Assembly: GCA_003508005.1 (NCBI GenBank)
Contig: DNUE01000058.1
Span: 127,576-191,575 of the forward strand
DNA: 64,000 nt
Reading direction: 5' to 3'
From: Desulfobulbaceae bacterium
GTDB taxonomy: Bacteria > Desulfobacterota > Desulfobulbia > Desulfobulbales > Desulfobulbaceae
Below are positions 1 through 9,049 of the stretch, one piece after another; the stretch's first letter is position 1; every line of letters starts with the position of its first letter. The translations under genes and the position numbers were made by a program. The notes beneath the pieces were generated by a model, which searched no databases, was not told where the DNA came from, and saw only the letters and a program-made list of their open reading frames with translations.

Positions 1-1
1 T

Positions 2-1339
2 CTCGATTTCTGGCCCCTGCAGCGGACCGGGAGAACGGCCGCGCCGCCCTGTCGCCCGGATATCCCCCCCTCCTCCCCGGTCCGGCTTCTCCTGGAAAAG
101 TCGGGACTGCTGCTGATCGCCGCCATCTTTGTTCTGATCACCACCGGCGCCATGCAGGACCTGAGGGTGGAAACCAAGGTTCTGTCGCCCTTCTGGCACT
201 ACGATTTTCTTCTGTTCCTCCTGCATTACCTGGAAAAATTCGTCTGGCCGGTCCGGCTGACCGTGCTCTATCCTTATGCCGAGAACCCCGCCCTTGCTCT
301 TCTCCTCCTGGGGGGAGCCTGCCTGGCCGCCATCACCCTGATCGCCCTTCTCACCCGCCGGCGACTTCCCTTCCTTCTCACCGGCTGCCTGTGGTTTCTC
401 GTCACCCTGCTGCCGGTGGCCGGGCTCATCCACGGCGGGCCGCACCGGGTGGCGGACCGCTACACCTACATTCCGCTGATCGGCCTGATCATCGCCCTGG
501 CGTGGACATGGAAGACGCTTGGCGAAAGAGGCCGGACCTGGAACCGGGTGATGGCGGCGGCGGCCTGCGTGCTGCTGACGGTTTTCTCCGTGCTCAGCTG
601 GCAGCAGGCCGGCCGCTGGCGCTCAAGCCGCAGCCTGTTCGAGCACGCGGTCAGCATCTATCCCGGCAACTGGGTGGCGCACAACAACCTGGGCGACGCC
701 CTGGACCGGCAGGGGAATACACAGGAGGCCATCGACCGCTACCGGACCGCCCTGCGCATCAAACCCGACTACGCGAGGGCCAGCTACAATCTGGGCAATA
801 CCCTGGCTTCGCTCGGCAGGCGGGAGGAGGCGCTGCAGCATTACCTGGCGGCCCTGGCCATCTTCCCTGAATTTGCCGAAGCGCACAATAATGCGGGGGC
901 CCTGCTTTCCCAAAAGAAACGCTTCCTGGAGGCCCGGGTCCACTTCAGCGCGGCCCTGGCCCTGCAGCCGGACTATGCGGATGCCCAAAACAACCTGCGC
1001 GACCTTTCGGCCCTGCTTCGGGACCTCGAGGAAAAAATCGCCGCCGTCCGAAAGCAGCTTGCAGTTGACCCGGACAACGCTGACCTGCACAACAATCTGG
1101 GCCTGCTCTACCGCGAGGGCGGGGACTCGGCGCAGGCCGAGCGCCATTTCCGGGAAGCCCTGCGGATCAACCCCGAATTTGCCGGCGCCCGCAACAATCT
1201 CGGCATCCTCTATGCCGAGAGAGGCGATTTTGCGCGGGCAACGGAACAGTTTCAGGAGGCGGTGGACCTGGATCCGGAATTTGCCGGGGCCCGGATCAAC
1301 CTGGAACGGGCCAGGTCGGTTAGCGAACAGAATAAATAA
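2..1339 (+). CDS. Membrane TPR protein (C-terminal part, start lies upstream)
   Basis: The reading frame is open from base 2 without a stop, so the gene begins outside the window; the first ATG at 152 is internal. The visible part opens with an LDFWPL motif and several hydrophobic segments (about bases 100-640). This matches the membrane part of bacterial TMTC-like/PMT-type TPR proteins, including the conserved stretch around VADRYTYIPLIGL. It is followed by about seven TPR units of 34 residues from base 655 to the end, with the usual N-N-L-G and A-x-x-x-P spacing. Such proteins sit in the inner membrane with the TPR array used for protein contacts; their substrate is unknown. It ends 117 bases before the next gene and no terminator is seen. 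The family call is by pattern only. Confidence 0.8.
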   Translation, partial: LDFWPLQRTGRTAAPPCRPDIPPSSPVRLLLEKSGLLLIAAIFVLITTGAMQDLRVETKVLSPFWHYDFLLFLLHYLEKFVWPVRLTVLYPYAENPALALLLLGGACLAAITLIALLTRRRLPFLLTGCLWFLVTLLPVAGLIHGGPHRVADRYTYIPLIGLIIALAWTWKTLGERGRTWNRVMAAAACVLLTVFSVLSWQQAGRWRSSRSLFEHAVSIYPGNWVAHNNLGDALDRQGNTQEAIDRYRTALRIKPDYARASYNLGNTLASLGRREEALQHYLAALAIFPEFAEAHNNAGALLSQKKRFLEARVHFSAALALQPDYADAQNNLRDLSALLRDLEEKIAAVRKQLAVDPDNADLHNNLGLLYREGGDSAQAERHFREALRINPEFAGARNNLGILYAERGDFARATEQFQEAVDLDPEFAGARINLERARSVSEQNK

Positions 1340-1456
1340 GCGGCCGCCGGGTTCTCCTTGGTAATCTCTTCCCCGTATGGTAAAATAAAAAAGATAACCC
1401 ATAATTGACGATTCATTCGGGCGCTTGATAGAGTTGTAACTTGCAAGGAGGGAGCA

Positions 1457-2761
1457 ATGGTGCGAAGATTGACACAGATCAGCTTTCTGGGAGCGGCTTT
1501 TCTGGTATTGACCGCCTGTCCGGGGCTGGCCGCAAATTATGACTGGGGAACGACCGGGGTTTCGGACACCACGGTGGTCAACAATATCGAGCAGCTGACC
1601 GACAACCCCTACAACGACGGGGTGGTCAGCGGGGATTACCCCACCTCCAGCGGTTTCGCCCCCCATCCCTGGAACAGCACCGGCGACTGGATCGTCTATA
1701 CGGCCAATACTACCGATATCAACTCCTCGGGAAACAAGGAAATCTTCGTCAGCAGACCGGACGGCACCGGCAAAACACGGCTCACCGACAACTTGCTCGA
1801 GGATTCCAACGCGAGCTTCGGCACGGACGGCAGGATCTATTTTGAACGGTTTAACGGGTCCAGTCATTATGAGATCTGGCGGATGGACAGCGACGGGACG
1901 AATCCCGCCAACCTGACCGCCGCCCATTCAGGCATGCAGTACGAGCGAAAAGTCGCTCCCAGCCCGGACAGCAGCAAAATTTCCTACTGGTCCAACAATG
2001 CCCTCTGGGTCGCCAATGCCGACGGAACCGGTCCGGTCCAGGTTTCAAAGACGGGGTTCGAGCTTGCAGACTATAATGGAAATTACGGGTGGAGCCCTGA
2101 TTCCAGCCGGCTGGCCTATAACTGCTACGTTACTACAGATACGACGGGCTACCAGTGGACCTACCAAATCTGCGTGGTCAATGCGGACGGGACGGGACAC
2201 GACCAGCTGACCGACACTCTCCCTGGCAGTGGCCAAAATTCCTGGCCGGTCTGGAGCCCGGACGGCAGCAAAATCGCTTTCCTGCAGGAATCGAGTCCGG
2301 AATACATGGTCAGGACCATCAATCCAGACGGCAGCGGACTCGTATCGGTGGATGCGTTTTCCTACAGTGCCCCTGGCTGGACGAATCACAACGGCCCTCT
2401 TTCCTGGAGTCCAGACTCCAACTGGCTCGCCTACACAAAACGATGGTATAACGGTCCACCCGACTATACCGATTACTATACCATCCACATGGCCAATGTG
2501 AACACCCTGGTAAAACACCAATTGACCCAGGACTACAGTGACTATGCGCCCTTCTGGAGCCCGACGGGGGGCCAGATCCTGTTCGCCGACAGTTCAAACT
2601 ACAGCTCCCGTGATGCCAACGACGCTTTTGGCACCGGCACCGGGAACAACGGCGGAGACCTCCTGCTCATCAACCTGATCGGGGAGTACGCCCCACCAAC
2701 AGTAACCCGGTTCCCCTGGCCGATGTTCCTGCCGGCCATCGAAAAGGCCGGGAAAAAATAA
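1457..2761 (+). CDS. Exported PD40/TolB-like beta-propeller protein with C-terminal FPWPMFLPAI motif
   Basis: A 434-residue exported protein. The start is fixed by an AAGGAGGG ribosome site just upstream. The N-terminus is a signal peptide that also reads as a lipobox (LTAC, Cys21), so it may be a lipoprotein; cleavage after the later GLAA is the alternative. The body holds at least five PD40 blades, each with a WSPDSS/SPDGSKIAF-type strand and an NADGTG-type strand, as in TolB-like six-bladed propellers. No enzyme motif is seen. The last 16 residues are FPWPMFLPAI (residues 419-428) plus EKAGKK. The same decapeptide ends two other secreted proteins in this window, which suggests a shared tail function. 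The gene is alone and followed by its own terminator. The propeller call is firm; the role is unknown. Confidence 0.85.
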   Translation: MVRRLTQISFLGAAFLVLTACPGLAANYDWGTTGVSDTTVVNNIEQLTDNPYNDGVVSGDYPTSSGFAPHPWNSTGDWIVYTANTTDINSSGNKEIFVSRPDGTGKTRLTDNLLEDSNASFGTDGRIYFERFNGSSHYEIWRMDSDGTNPANLTAAHSGMQYERKVAPSPDSSKISYWSNNALWVANADGTGPVQVSKTGFELADYNGNYGWSPDSSRLAYNCYVTTDTTGYQWTYQICVVNADGTGHDQLTDTLPGSGQNSWPVWSPDGSKIAFLQESSPEYMVRTINPDGSGLVSVDAFSYSAPGWTNHNGPLSWSPDSNWLAYTKRWYNGPPDYTDYYTIHMANVNTLVKHQLTQDYSDYAPFWSPTGGQILFADSSNYSSRDANDAFGTGTGNNGGDLLLINLIGEYAPPTVTRFPWPMFLPAIEKAGKK

Positions 2762-2783
2762 TCCTGCGAAAAGACCCTTCTCC

Positions 2784-2824
2784 AGCCCCCTCCGGAGTTT
2801 CTCCGCGGGGGGCTTTCTTTTTTC
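2784..2824 (+). terminator. Rho-independent terminator after the PD40 gene
   Basis: The inverted repeat AGCCCCC/GGGGGGCT has an inner CCGGAG/CTCCG stem, a short TTT loop and then TTTCTTTTTT. It lies 23 bases after the stop of the propeller gene. Confidence 0.85.
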
Positions 2825-2832
2825 CCTAAAAT

Positions 2833-2917
2833 CCGGGGACAGATTGAATTTTTCCGCCAACCTCAGGGGACTGAATTTTTTTCGCATTGTTCTTGGCGAA
2901 AATCATTTTGTCCCCGG
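2833..2917. repeat. Imperfect palindromic repeat of the GGGGACA...TGTCCCC type
   Basis: Outer arms CCGGGGACA and TGTCCCCGG enclose inner arms CGCCAA/TTGGCG, with runs of T between. The element is related in form to the GGGGACA palindromes at 8958-9020 and to fragments near 30195, 32168 and 37600. Such elements commonly accompany RAYT (TnpA_REP) transposases, and one is present at 62.8 kb. Confidence 0.55.
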
Positions 2918-2960
2918 TATAACAATATCCCGTACCGAGTTTTGGTGATAATCAAAATAA

Positions 2961-3000
2961 AAAAAGGGTTTACAAGATACGGCGGTATCCGGTAAACCCT
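2961..3000 (-). terminator. Terminator of tRNA-Cys
   Basis: Read on the minus strand: AGGGTTTAC, then an inner GATAC-type stem, then GTAAACCCT followed by TTTTTTT. It starts 10 bases beyond the encoded CCA of the tRNA, so it ends that transcript. Confidence 0.85.
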
Positions 3001-3010
3001 TGGTGTTTTC

Positions 3011-3085
<75 letters not shown>

Positions 3086-3213
3086 GTTGTGCACGGTGAG
3101 GCACTTTATACCAAAGTTTCCAGATTTGACAAGGGGAAAGCGTGCAAAATTCGTTTGGCGGTGATTCCTGGGCCATGCGCCAAAAGGGCTTTCCGCGGCG
3201 GGGAAAGGCATAG

Positions 3214-3945
3214 ATGGGAACATCGCTGGAAACCCTGGCGCAGGATAACCGGGAACAGCTTGCCGCGCTGCAGGAGCGGATCGGCTACCGCTTCCGCGAT
3301 GTCCGGCTGCTGCAGCAGGCGCTGATCCACAGCTCATTCGCCTTCGAGCGGATGAAGAGCCCCAGGCACAACGAGACCCTGGAGTTTCTGGGGGACGCGG
3401 TGCTCGACCTGGCCCTTGGCCATCTCCTCTTCACCCGCTTCCCGGAAATGCGCGAGGGCAAGCTGAGCAAGATCCGGGCCTCCCTCGTCAACGAAACAGG
3501 GCTGGCGGAAATGGCCCGCGCCATAGGCCTGGGCGGGCATATGCTGCTGGGCCACGGAGAGCATTCCTCCGGCGGGGAAGAAAAATCGTCCATCCTTTCC
3601 TGCGCCTACGAGGCGATGCTCGGCGCCCTCTTTCTCGACGGCGGCTTTGATGAGGCCCAGGCCTTTGTCCGCCGGTGGTTCGAGCCGCTGATCGAGAGGC
3701 CCCATATCGAGCTGCTGGCAACGGATGCCAAGAGCGGCCTGCAGGAGGTGCTGCAGGAACAATACAATGAAGGGCCGTCCTATGTGCTGGAAGAGGAGAT
3801 CGGCCCCGCCCATGCCAGGGTCTTTACCGTTTCCGTGCGGTTCAGGGCCGAGACCATGGGCACCGGCACGGCATCCAGCAAAAAAGAGGCCGAGCAGCGG
3901 GCGGCCAGGGCCGCCCTGGACAGGCTCAACGCCGAGGACCATTGA
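3214..3945 (+). CDS. rnc: Ribonuclease III
   Basis: A 243-residue protein of normal length for the family. It cuts double-stranded RNA in rRNA, mRNA and structured RNA processing, in the cytoplasm as a dimer. The endonuclease signature NETLEFLGDAVLD is at residues 53-65 and the second metal-binding region, CAYEAMLGALFLDGG, is near residue 133, so both acidic centres are present. A dsRNA-binding domain follows from about residue 170, with the KKEAEQRAARAAL helix near the end. It ends 15 bases before the convergent FAD oxidoreductase gene and no terminator is visible between them. In related genomes rnc is followed by an Elp3-like radical SAM gene, which here lies beyond the inserted reversed gene. 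Confidence 0.96.
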   Translation: MGTSLETLAQDNREQLAALQERIGYRFRDVRLLQQALIHSSFAFERMKSPRHNETLEFLGDAVLDLALGHLLFTRFPEMREGKLSKIRASLVNETGLAEMARAIGLGGHMLLGHGEHSSGGEEKSSILSCAYEAMLGALFLDGGFDEAQAFVRRWFEPLIERPHIELLATDAKSGLQEVLQEQYNEGPSYVLEEEIGPAHARVFTVSVRFRAETMGTGTASSKKEAEQRAARAALDRLNAEDH

Positions 3946-3960
3946 GTGAACAACCTGCCA

Positions 3961-5535
3961 TTACTCTTCATGATACTGCTGCTCCGTATTGACCTGCCAG
4001 ATTGCATCCTTTGAGCTTTCGCCATTGATGATGTTTTGCACGGCGGCCATGGCGGTCAGCATCGAATGGTCCATATTGTTGTAGCGGTGCATGCCGTTTC
4101 TGCCGATAAGAAAGAGATTGGCAATCTGATCCGTAAAACCCCTCAGTTCATCAAACTTGTCGTAGGTTCCGAAATATGCCGGATACGTTTTCAATTGACG
4201 AATAATTGTTGAATCCAAAACATCTTCTGAATCAATAAAATTGATCGAGACCAATTCGTTAACAGCAAATTCCTGTATTTCCAGGTCAGTTTTGTTCCAG
4301 AACCAATCTCCTTCATTGCAGAAGTACTCAAGCCCTATCCATACGTGATCCGTATCTCTAACCATATACGGACTCCAGTTATTGTAAATCTGCATTCTCC
4401 CAACCTGGACATCCTTTTCCTGAATATAAATCCAATTGTCAGGGATACTATTGTTAAGAGTCTTTATCTTCGTATCATTTGTAATTTTTAATTTTTTCAA
4501 CAAAACGCCGATTGTTATGAAATCACGATAAAGCAGTCCTTCGGCAATTTCTCTTATGCGGCCGGGGACATATGCAGATGGAAAACACGCGATGAGATCC
4601 TTCATCGGCATGGTCGAGAATGCATAATCGCATTCCACAGCATGGGTTTCTCCTGTTGTTGTATCAAGGATGCTGAGAGCGGTGATGTTTTTTTCACCAA
4701 TATCCAGACCGACTACCTGATGGTTCAGGTATATTTCACCTCCCATTGCCTGCACCTGCCTGGCAACTTCTTCCCAAAGCTGTCCCGGCCCCAGTTTGGG
4801 GTACAGAAACTGTTCAATCAATGAGGTTTCCGTTTTTTTCTGGGAAAGCGTGCGCGCGCCACCGAATTGTTTTCGCAAGGCGTGCATCGCCGCCTTTGTT
4901 ATCGATAGCCCTTTGATCCTTTGCGCGCCCCAGATGGCAGGTATCCGGTCACAGGGTACGCCCCAGACTTTTTCCGTGTAACTTTTGAAAAAATAAGTAT
5001 AGAGTTCCCGGCCGAACCTGCTGATCAGAAAATCCTCAAGCGTATTCACCTTGCTGAGGGGTGATACTTTTACCTTGAGATAACTGATTCCTATTTTAAG
5101 TATTCTGAACCAGCCCAGGTTCGTAACTGTTTTGCAGGATAGCGATACGGGATAATTAAACAAAGCGCGTTGAAAAAAATACCGCGACATCCTTCTGCGG
5201 ATGAGCATGACAAGATCCGTTCGTTCAGGATCCGCGCCTGTTTTTTTCTCTGCCAGCAAGGCCTCCCGCCCCAGCATTTTATCATCCAATGCCGGTTGGT
5301 CCTGGAGCGGCATGATATTTTGCCACCATTCCATGACAAGGGTGGATTTTGAAAAAAATCTGTGCCCACCGATATCGAGGCGATTCCCTTTGAAATTGAC
5401 AGTTTTTGCGAGCCCGCCGATATCGTTGCTCATTTCGTATATATAGGGTTTAATATCGGATTTTGTGAGCAGTTCATAGGCGGCGGTAAGACCTGCCGGC
5501 CCGGCGCCGATAATTATCGCCTTCTTCTGTCCCAT
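3961..5535 (-). CDS. FAD-dependent oxidoreductase, UDP-galactopyranose mutase/protoporphyrinogen-oxidase-like
   Basis: The chosen start is the ATG at 5535, because the Rossmann FAD site [16 protein letters not shown] begins only five residues later; the open frame extends further upstream but that part has no similarity. The 524-residue protein continues with [10 protein letters not shown] (second FAD contact) and GGHRFFSKS, and ends with an [17 protein letters not shown] block, all typical of the flavin amine-oxidase/UDP-galactopyranose-mutase-like proteins found in surface-polysaccharide loci. The substrate cannot be told. No glycosyltransferase genes lie near. Its DNA is clearly richer in A+T than rnc and the radical SAM gene on either side, and it runs against both, so it was probably acquired by transfer. 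Confidence 0.8.
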   Translation of the reverse strand: MGQKKAIIIGAGPAGLTAAYELLTKSDIKPYIYEMSNDIGGLAKTVNFKGNRLDIGGHRFFSKSTLVMEWWQNIMPLQDQPALDDKMLGREALLAEKKTGADPERTDLVMLIRRRMSRYFFQRALFNYPVSLSCKTVTNLGWFRILKIGISYLKVKVSPLSKVNTLEDFLISRFGRELYTYFFKSYTEKVWGVPCDRIPAIWGAQRIKGLSITKAAMHALRKQFGGARTLSQKKTETSLIEQFLYPKLGPGQLWEEVARQVQAMGGEIYLNHQVVGLDIGEKNITALSILDTTTGETHAVECDYAFSTMPMKDLIACFPSAYVPGRIREIAEGLLYRDFITIGVLLKKLKITNDTKIKTLNNSIPDNWIYIQEKDVQVGRMQIYNNWSPYMVRDTDHVWIGLEYFCNEGDWFWNKTDLEIQEFAVNELVSINFIDSEDVLDSTIIRQLKTYPAYFGTYDKFDELRGFTDQIANLFLIGRNGMHRYNNMDHSMLTAMAAVQNIINGESSKDAIWQVNTEQQYHEE

Positions 5536-5676
5536 AACAATTTTGGCAAGTTCTCGGTATTTCGAGTAGTGTGGGTGAGCAAATCCTCTGATTATACTAC
5601 GTGTGCAAGCGTCCCTATCGGACGTTTGTCTGCTTATACCCCATTTAACCATAATAAATAACAGTTTGATAGAATA

Positions 5677-6813
5677 ATGGGCTCCTTGAACGACGCCATG
5701 CCCCTGGTCATCCCGGTTTTCATTCCCCATGAGGGCTGCCCCCATGCGTGCGTGTTCTGCAACCAGCACCGGATAAGCGGCCGCGCCGGATCATCCCCGG
5801 TCTCGCCCGGGGAAGTGGGGAAGATCATTGCCCTGTGGCTGAACCGCGCAGGGAAAAAAAGAACAGGACCCGCCCAGGTGGCCTTCTACGGCGGCAGCTT
5901 TACCGGCCTGCCCGTAGCGCGCCAGGAAGAGCTGCTGGGGGCGGTGGCTCCCTTCATGGCGGAGGGCCAGGTCCAGGCGATCCGCATCTCCACCCGGCCT
6001 GATTACGTGGACCCGGTGGCTATTGACCGGCTGCGCCGCCACGGCGTGGCGATTGTCGAGCTGGGGGTCCAGTCCCTGGACCCGGAAGTGCTCATGGCAA
6101 GCAACCGGGGACACAGCGCCGGCCAGGCGATCCGGGCCATCTGCCTGCTGCGGGCGGCGAACCTGCAGGTGGGCGTGCAGCTCATGGTCGGGCTGCCCGG
6201 CGAGTCGTTCCTCGGCCAGAGGCGCACCGTGCGGCAGGTCGCCGCCCTTTGCCCGGACTTTGTCCGGATTTATCCGGTACTGGTGCTCAAAGAAAGCGGA
6301 CTTGCGGCTCTTCATGCCCAGGGCCGCTACCGGCCCCCGACCCTGGAGCAGGCGGTGGCGCGAACTGCGTGGATGAAGAACTATCTCGCCGGCCGCGGGA
6401 TCAGGGTGGTGCGCATGGGCCTGCAGCCCTGTCCGGAGCTGGAAGAGGCCCTGCTGGCCGGGCCCTACCACCCGGCCTTCGGCGAGCTGGTTCTCGCCCG
6501 CCTCATGCTGCACCGGACCCGGCGGGCCCTGCGAGGCGTACCGGCGGGCGAGAAGGTACGGCTGTCCATCGCCGCCCGGGACCGCTCCATCTTTCAGGGC
6601 ATCCGCTCGGCAAATAGCAAACGGCTGCGGCAAATGGGCCTGCTCGAGCGCTTCGAACTGGTGACCGACCCGCTCCAGCCGCGGGCAACGCTCAGAATAA
6701 TCGCGCTTCCTGGTCGCTTCGCTCAAGCTTCTGAAAGAATGGGGGCCTTGGCGGGCAACTGTTATCTCCCACTGGCCGAAAACCCTCGGAGTCGAAAGGG
6801 ACATGTCCGATAG
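5677..6813 (+). CDS. Elp3-like radical SAM protein
   Basis: A 378-residue protein. [12 protein letters not shown] motif places three cysteines (21, 25, 28) in a CxxxCxxC radical-SAM cluster site, preceded by IPVFIPHEG, which is typical of the short Elp3-like proteins. It has no acetyltransferase domain, unlike true Elp3. Further motifs are [25 protein letters not shown] and QLMVGLPGE. Its substrate is unknown in the family as far as I can say. The start at 5677 has only a weak ribosome site; 5698 (MPLVIPVF) is an alternative. The last 30 or so residues look unrelated to the conserved end and may run on into intergenic repeat DNA. Confidence 0.85.
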   Translation: MGSLNDAMPLVIPVFIPHEGCPHACVFCNQHRISGRAGSSPVSPGEVGKIIALWLNRAGKKRTGPAQVAFYGGSFTGLPVARQEELLGAVAPFMAEGQVQAIRISTRPDYVDPVAIDRLRRHGVAIVELGVQSLDPEVLMASNRGHSAGQAIRAICLLRAANLQVGVQLMVGLPGESFLGQRRTVRQVAALCPDFVRIYPVLVLKESGLAALHAQGRYRPPTLEQAVARTAWMKNYLAGRGIRVVRMGLQPCPELEEALLAGPYHPAFGELVLARLMLHRTRRALRGVPAGEKVRLSIAARDRSIFQGIRSANSKRLRQMGLLERFELVTDPLQPRATLRIIALPGRFAQASERMGALAGNCYLPLAENPRSRKGHVR

Positions 6814-6854
6814 GTATGAACCGATATGGTTTCATCCGGATGCACACAGCTTGG

Positions 6855-6889
6855 ACTCCATCGATACCGACCCCGACTCCGTCTCCGAC
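6855..6889. repeat. Short GATACCGACCCCGA-type low-complexity repeat
   Basis: The stretch TCGATACCGACCCCGACTCC is built of six-base steps. Close relatives lie in opposite orientations at 20063-20084 and 20172-20206. It sits between the radical SAM gene and the ABC-F gene. Confidence 0.4.
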
Positions 6890-6922
6890 AGTGTGACGCA
6901 CTAACCACAGACGCCTGAAAAA

Positions 6923-8905
6923 ATGCTCAGCATCACCAATCTCAACCTGCAGTACGGCAGCAAGCATCTCTTCCGGGATGTCTCGGTCCAGGTTTATCCC
7001 GAGGACCGCATCGGCCTGGTCGGGGTCAACGGCACCGGCAAGACCACCCTGCTGAAAATAATGTGCGGCCTCCAGGAAACCGACCCGGGCACGCTCAACC
7101 GGGCCTCCTGGTTCTCGGTGGCCTACCTGCCGCAGGAAATCGCCTTCAGCGGCAGCGGCCATACCCTGTACGAAGAGGCGGAAAGCGCCTTTGCCGAGGT
7201 GCTGGCGCAGCAGCGGGAGATGGCAGAGATCAGCGAGCAGCTTGCGGTAATGGCCGCAAACGATCCCCAGCTGGATGGCCTGCTGCATCGCCAGGGCGAA
7301 CTGCAGCACTGTCTGGAGGGCCGGGATGTCTTCACCATCCGGCCGCAGATCGAGCGGATTCTCTTTGGCCTCGGCTTTTCCCAGGCGGACCTGAAAAAGG
7401 AGGTGGAGGGCTTCTCCGGCGGCTGGATCATGCGGCTGCTGCTCGCCAAGCTGCTCCTGCGCAAACCCTCGCTGCTCCTCCTGGACGAGCCGACCAACCA
7501 CCTGGACCTGGACTCCCTGACCTGGCTGGAGGAGTTTCTCCAGCAGTACCAGGGGGCGATCATCGTCATCTCCCATGACCGCGCATTTCTCGACCGCCTG
7601 ACCACGACCACCTGGGAACTGAGTCTCGGCCGGCTCACCGTCTACCGGGGAAACTACTCCAAGTACCTGGTGGACAAGGAGGAGCGGCTGGCCGTCGAGC
7701 GGGCCGCCTACGCCAACCAGCAGGCGATGATCAAGCAGACCGAGCGCTTCATCGAGCGGTTCCGGGCCAAGTCCACCAAGGCCCGGCAGGTGCAGAGCCG
7801 GGTGAAGCAGCTGGAAAAGATCGAGCGCATCGAACTGTCCGAGACCGAGCGCTCCATCCATTTCACCTTCCCCCCCGCCATCGCCTCGGGCAAGCAGGTG
7901 CTGGAGCTTTCCGACCTGCACAAGGAGTTCGAGGGGAGGACGGTGTTCAACCACGTCAACCTGGCGCTGAACCGCGGGGACAAGCTGGCGGTGGTCGGGG
8001 TCAACGGCGCCGGCAAGACCACCCTGCTGAAGATCATCCCCGGCATCGAACCGGCGGAAGGGGTTGTCCGGCTCGGCCATAACGTAGTTCTGACCTATTT
8101 CGGCCAGCACCAGGCCCAGGAGCTGGACACCGGGCTCACCGTGCTGGACACGGTCTACTACACCGCCCAGGACAAGACCATGACCCAGGTCCGCTCCCTG
8201 CTCGGTGCCTTTCTCTTCAGCGGCGACGATGTCGACAAGAAGGTGGAGGTCCTCTCCGGTGGCGAGAAGAGCCGGCTGGCCCTGGCGCGCATGCTGGTCA
8301 GGCCCGCCAACCTCATGCTCCTGGACGAGCCGACCAACCACCTGGACATCAGTTCCCAGGAGGTGCTGCAGGAGGCCATGGCCCAGTACGAGGGCACGAT
8401 CATCGTGGTGTCCCACAACCGCTTCTTTGTCAACTCGTTTGTCAACAAGGTCCTGGAGATCCGGGACGGCAGGGCCACCCTGTTCGAGGGGAACGTGGAT
8501 GACTATCTCGCCCGCCGGCACCGAGAGCAGGAGACAAAGGCCCGCCGGCCGGATGCGGCACAGAACCTGGCGCAGGAAGGCAGGGCCTCGGTCGCCTCCG
8601 CGAGCCAGGACAAAAAGGCCCAGCGGCGGCTGCGCGCTCAGTTCCGGGAAGAGATGGGGAAAAAACTGAACCCGCTGAAGGAACAGGCGCGCAAGGCCGA
8701 GGAACAGATCGAACAGCTGGAGGCCCGCAAGCAGGACCTGGAGGCGATGATGGCCGATCCGGCGCTGTACCAGGATCAGCAGCGCTGGGCCGAGATCAGC
8801 CGCGAACACGGAACGCTCACCCGCCGCCTGGAACGGACCTATGCCCAGTGGGAAGAGGCCCAGGGACAGATCGAGGACATCGAGGCAGCAGCCGCCTTCG
8901 AATAA
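6923..8905 (+). CDS. ABC-F family ATPase (Uup/YdiF type)
   Basis: A 660-residue soluble protein with two ABC ATPase domains and no membrane segment. Walker A sites are GVNGTGKTT (about residue 35) and GVNGAGKTT (about residue 358). Signature motifs are FSGGW in the first half and LSGGEKSRLALARM in the second; both halves share LLLDEPTNHLD/LMLLDEPTNHLD Walker B motifs. The linker between the domains, rich in charged helix, is the ABC-F P-site interaction region. A C-terminal coiled coil (about residues 560-655) is typical of Uup/YdiF. These proteins act on ribosomes to relieve stalled states; some give antibiotic resistance, which cannot be judged here. It stands alone. Confidence 0.93.
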   Translation: MLSITNLNLQYGSKHLFRDVSVQVYPEDRIGLVGVNGTGKTTLLKIMCGLQETDPGTLNRASWFSVAYLPQEIAFSGSGHTLYEEAESAFAEVLAQQREMAEISEQLAVMAANDPQLDGLLHRQGELQHCLEGRDVFTIRPQIERILFGLGFSQADLKKEVEGFSGGWIMRLLLAKLLLRKPSLLLLDEPTNHLDLDSLTWLEEFLQQYQGAIIVISHDRAFLDRLTTTTWELSLGRLTVYRGNYSKYLVDKEERLAVERAAYANQQAMIKQTERFIERFRAKSTKARQVQSRVKQLEKIERIELSETERSIHFTFPPAIASGKQVLELSDLHKEFEGRTVFNHVNLALNRGDKLAVVGVNGAGKTTLLKIIPGIEPAEGVVRLGHNVVLTYFGQHQAQELDTGLTVLDTVYYTAQDKTMTQVRSLLGAFLFSGDDVDKKVEVLSGGEKSRLALARMLVRPANLMLLDEPTNHLDISSQEVLQEAMAQYEGTIIVVSHNRFFVNSFVNKVLEIRDGRATLFEGNVDDYLARRHREQETKARRPDAAQNLAQEGRASVASASQDKKAQRRLRAQFREEMGKKLNPLKEQARKAEEQIEQLEARKQDLEAMMADPALYQDQQRWAEISREHGTLTRRLERTYAQWEEAQGQIEDIEAAAAFE

Positions 8906-8957
8906 GAACGAAATAACTTGCTGAGAACAGGAGTTTTGGAGTAGTTTTCTGCAGTCC

Positions 8958-9020
8958 GGGACAGAATTCTGTCCCCGTGAAACTTTATGTCAAGGGGGAC
9001 AGAATTGAATTTTGTCCCCC
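8958..9020. repeat. Pair of GGGACA...TGTCCC palindromes
   Basis: Two palindromes follow each other: GGGACAGAATTCTGTCCC at 8958-8975 and a second with arms GGGGGACA and TTGTCCCCC at 8994-9020. The second ends 30 bases before the start of the FG-GAP gene, so it may form a hairpin in that gene's leader. They resemble REP-type sequences linked to RAYT transposases. Confidence 0.65.
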
Positions 9021-9049
9021 TGGAAATTTTTTTCCGCACTGGAGATGCC

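Noticed and set aside
6692..8809. A 705-residue open frame on the minus strand opposite the ABC-F gene (and many similar long antisense frames, such as 5791-6804 and 8990-10333)
   Set aside because: They lie opposite well-recognised genes in GC-rich DNA, have low-complexity, Gly/Gln/His-rich translations and no domain pattern, so they are shadows.
8987..9049. Upstream start of the FG-GAP protein at 8987
   Set aside because: It would translate the palindromic repeat and place 21 odd residues before a clean signal peptide; the ATG at 9050 has the ribosome site.
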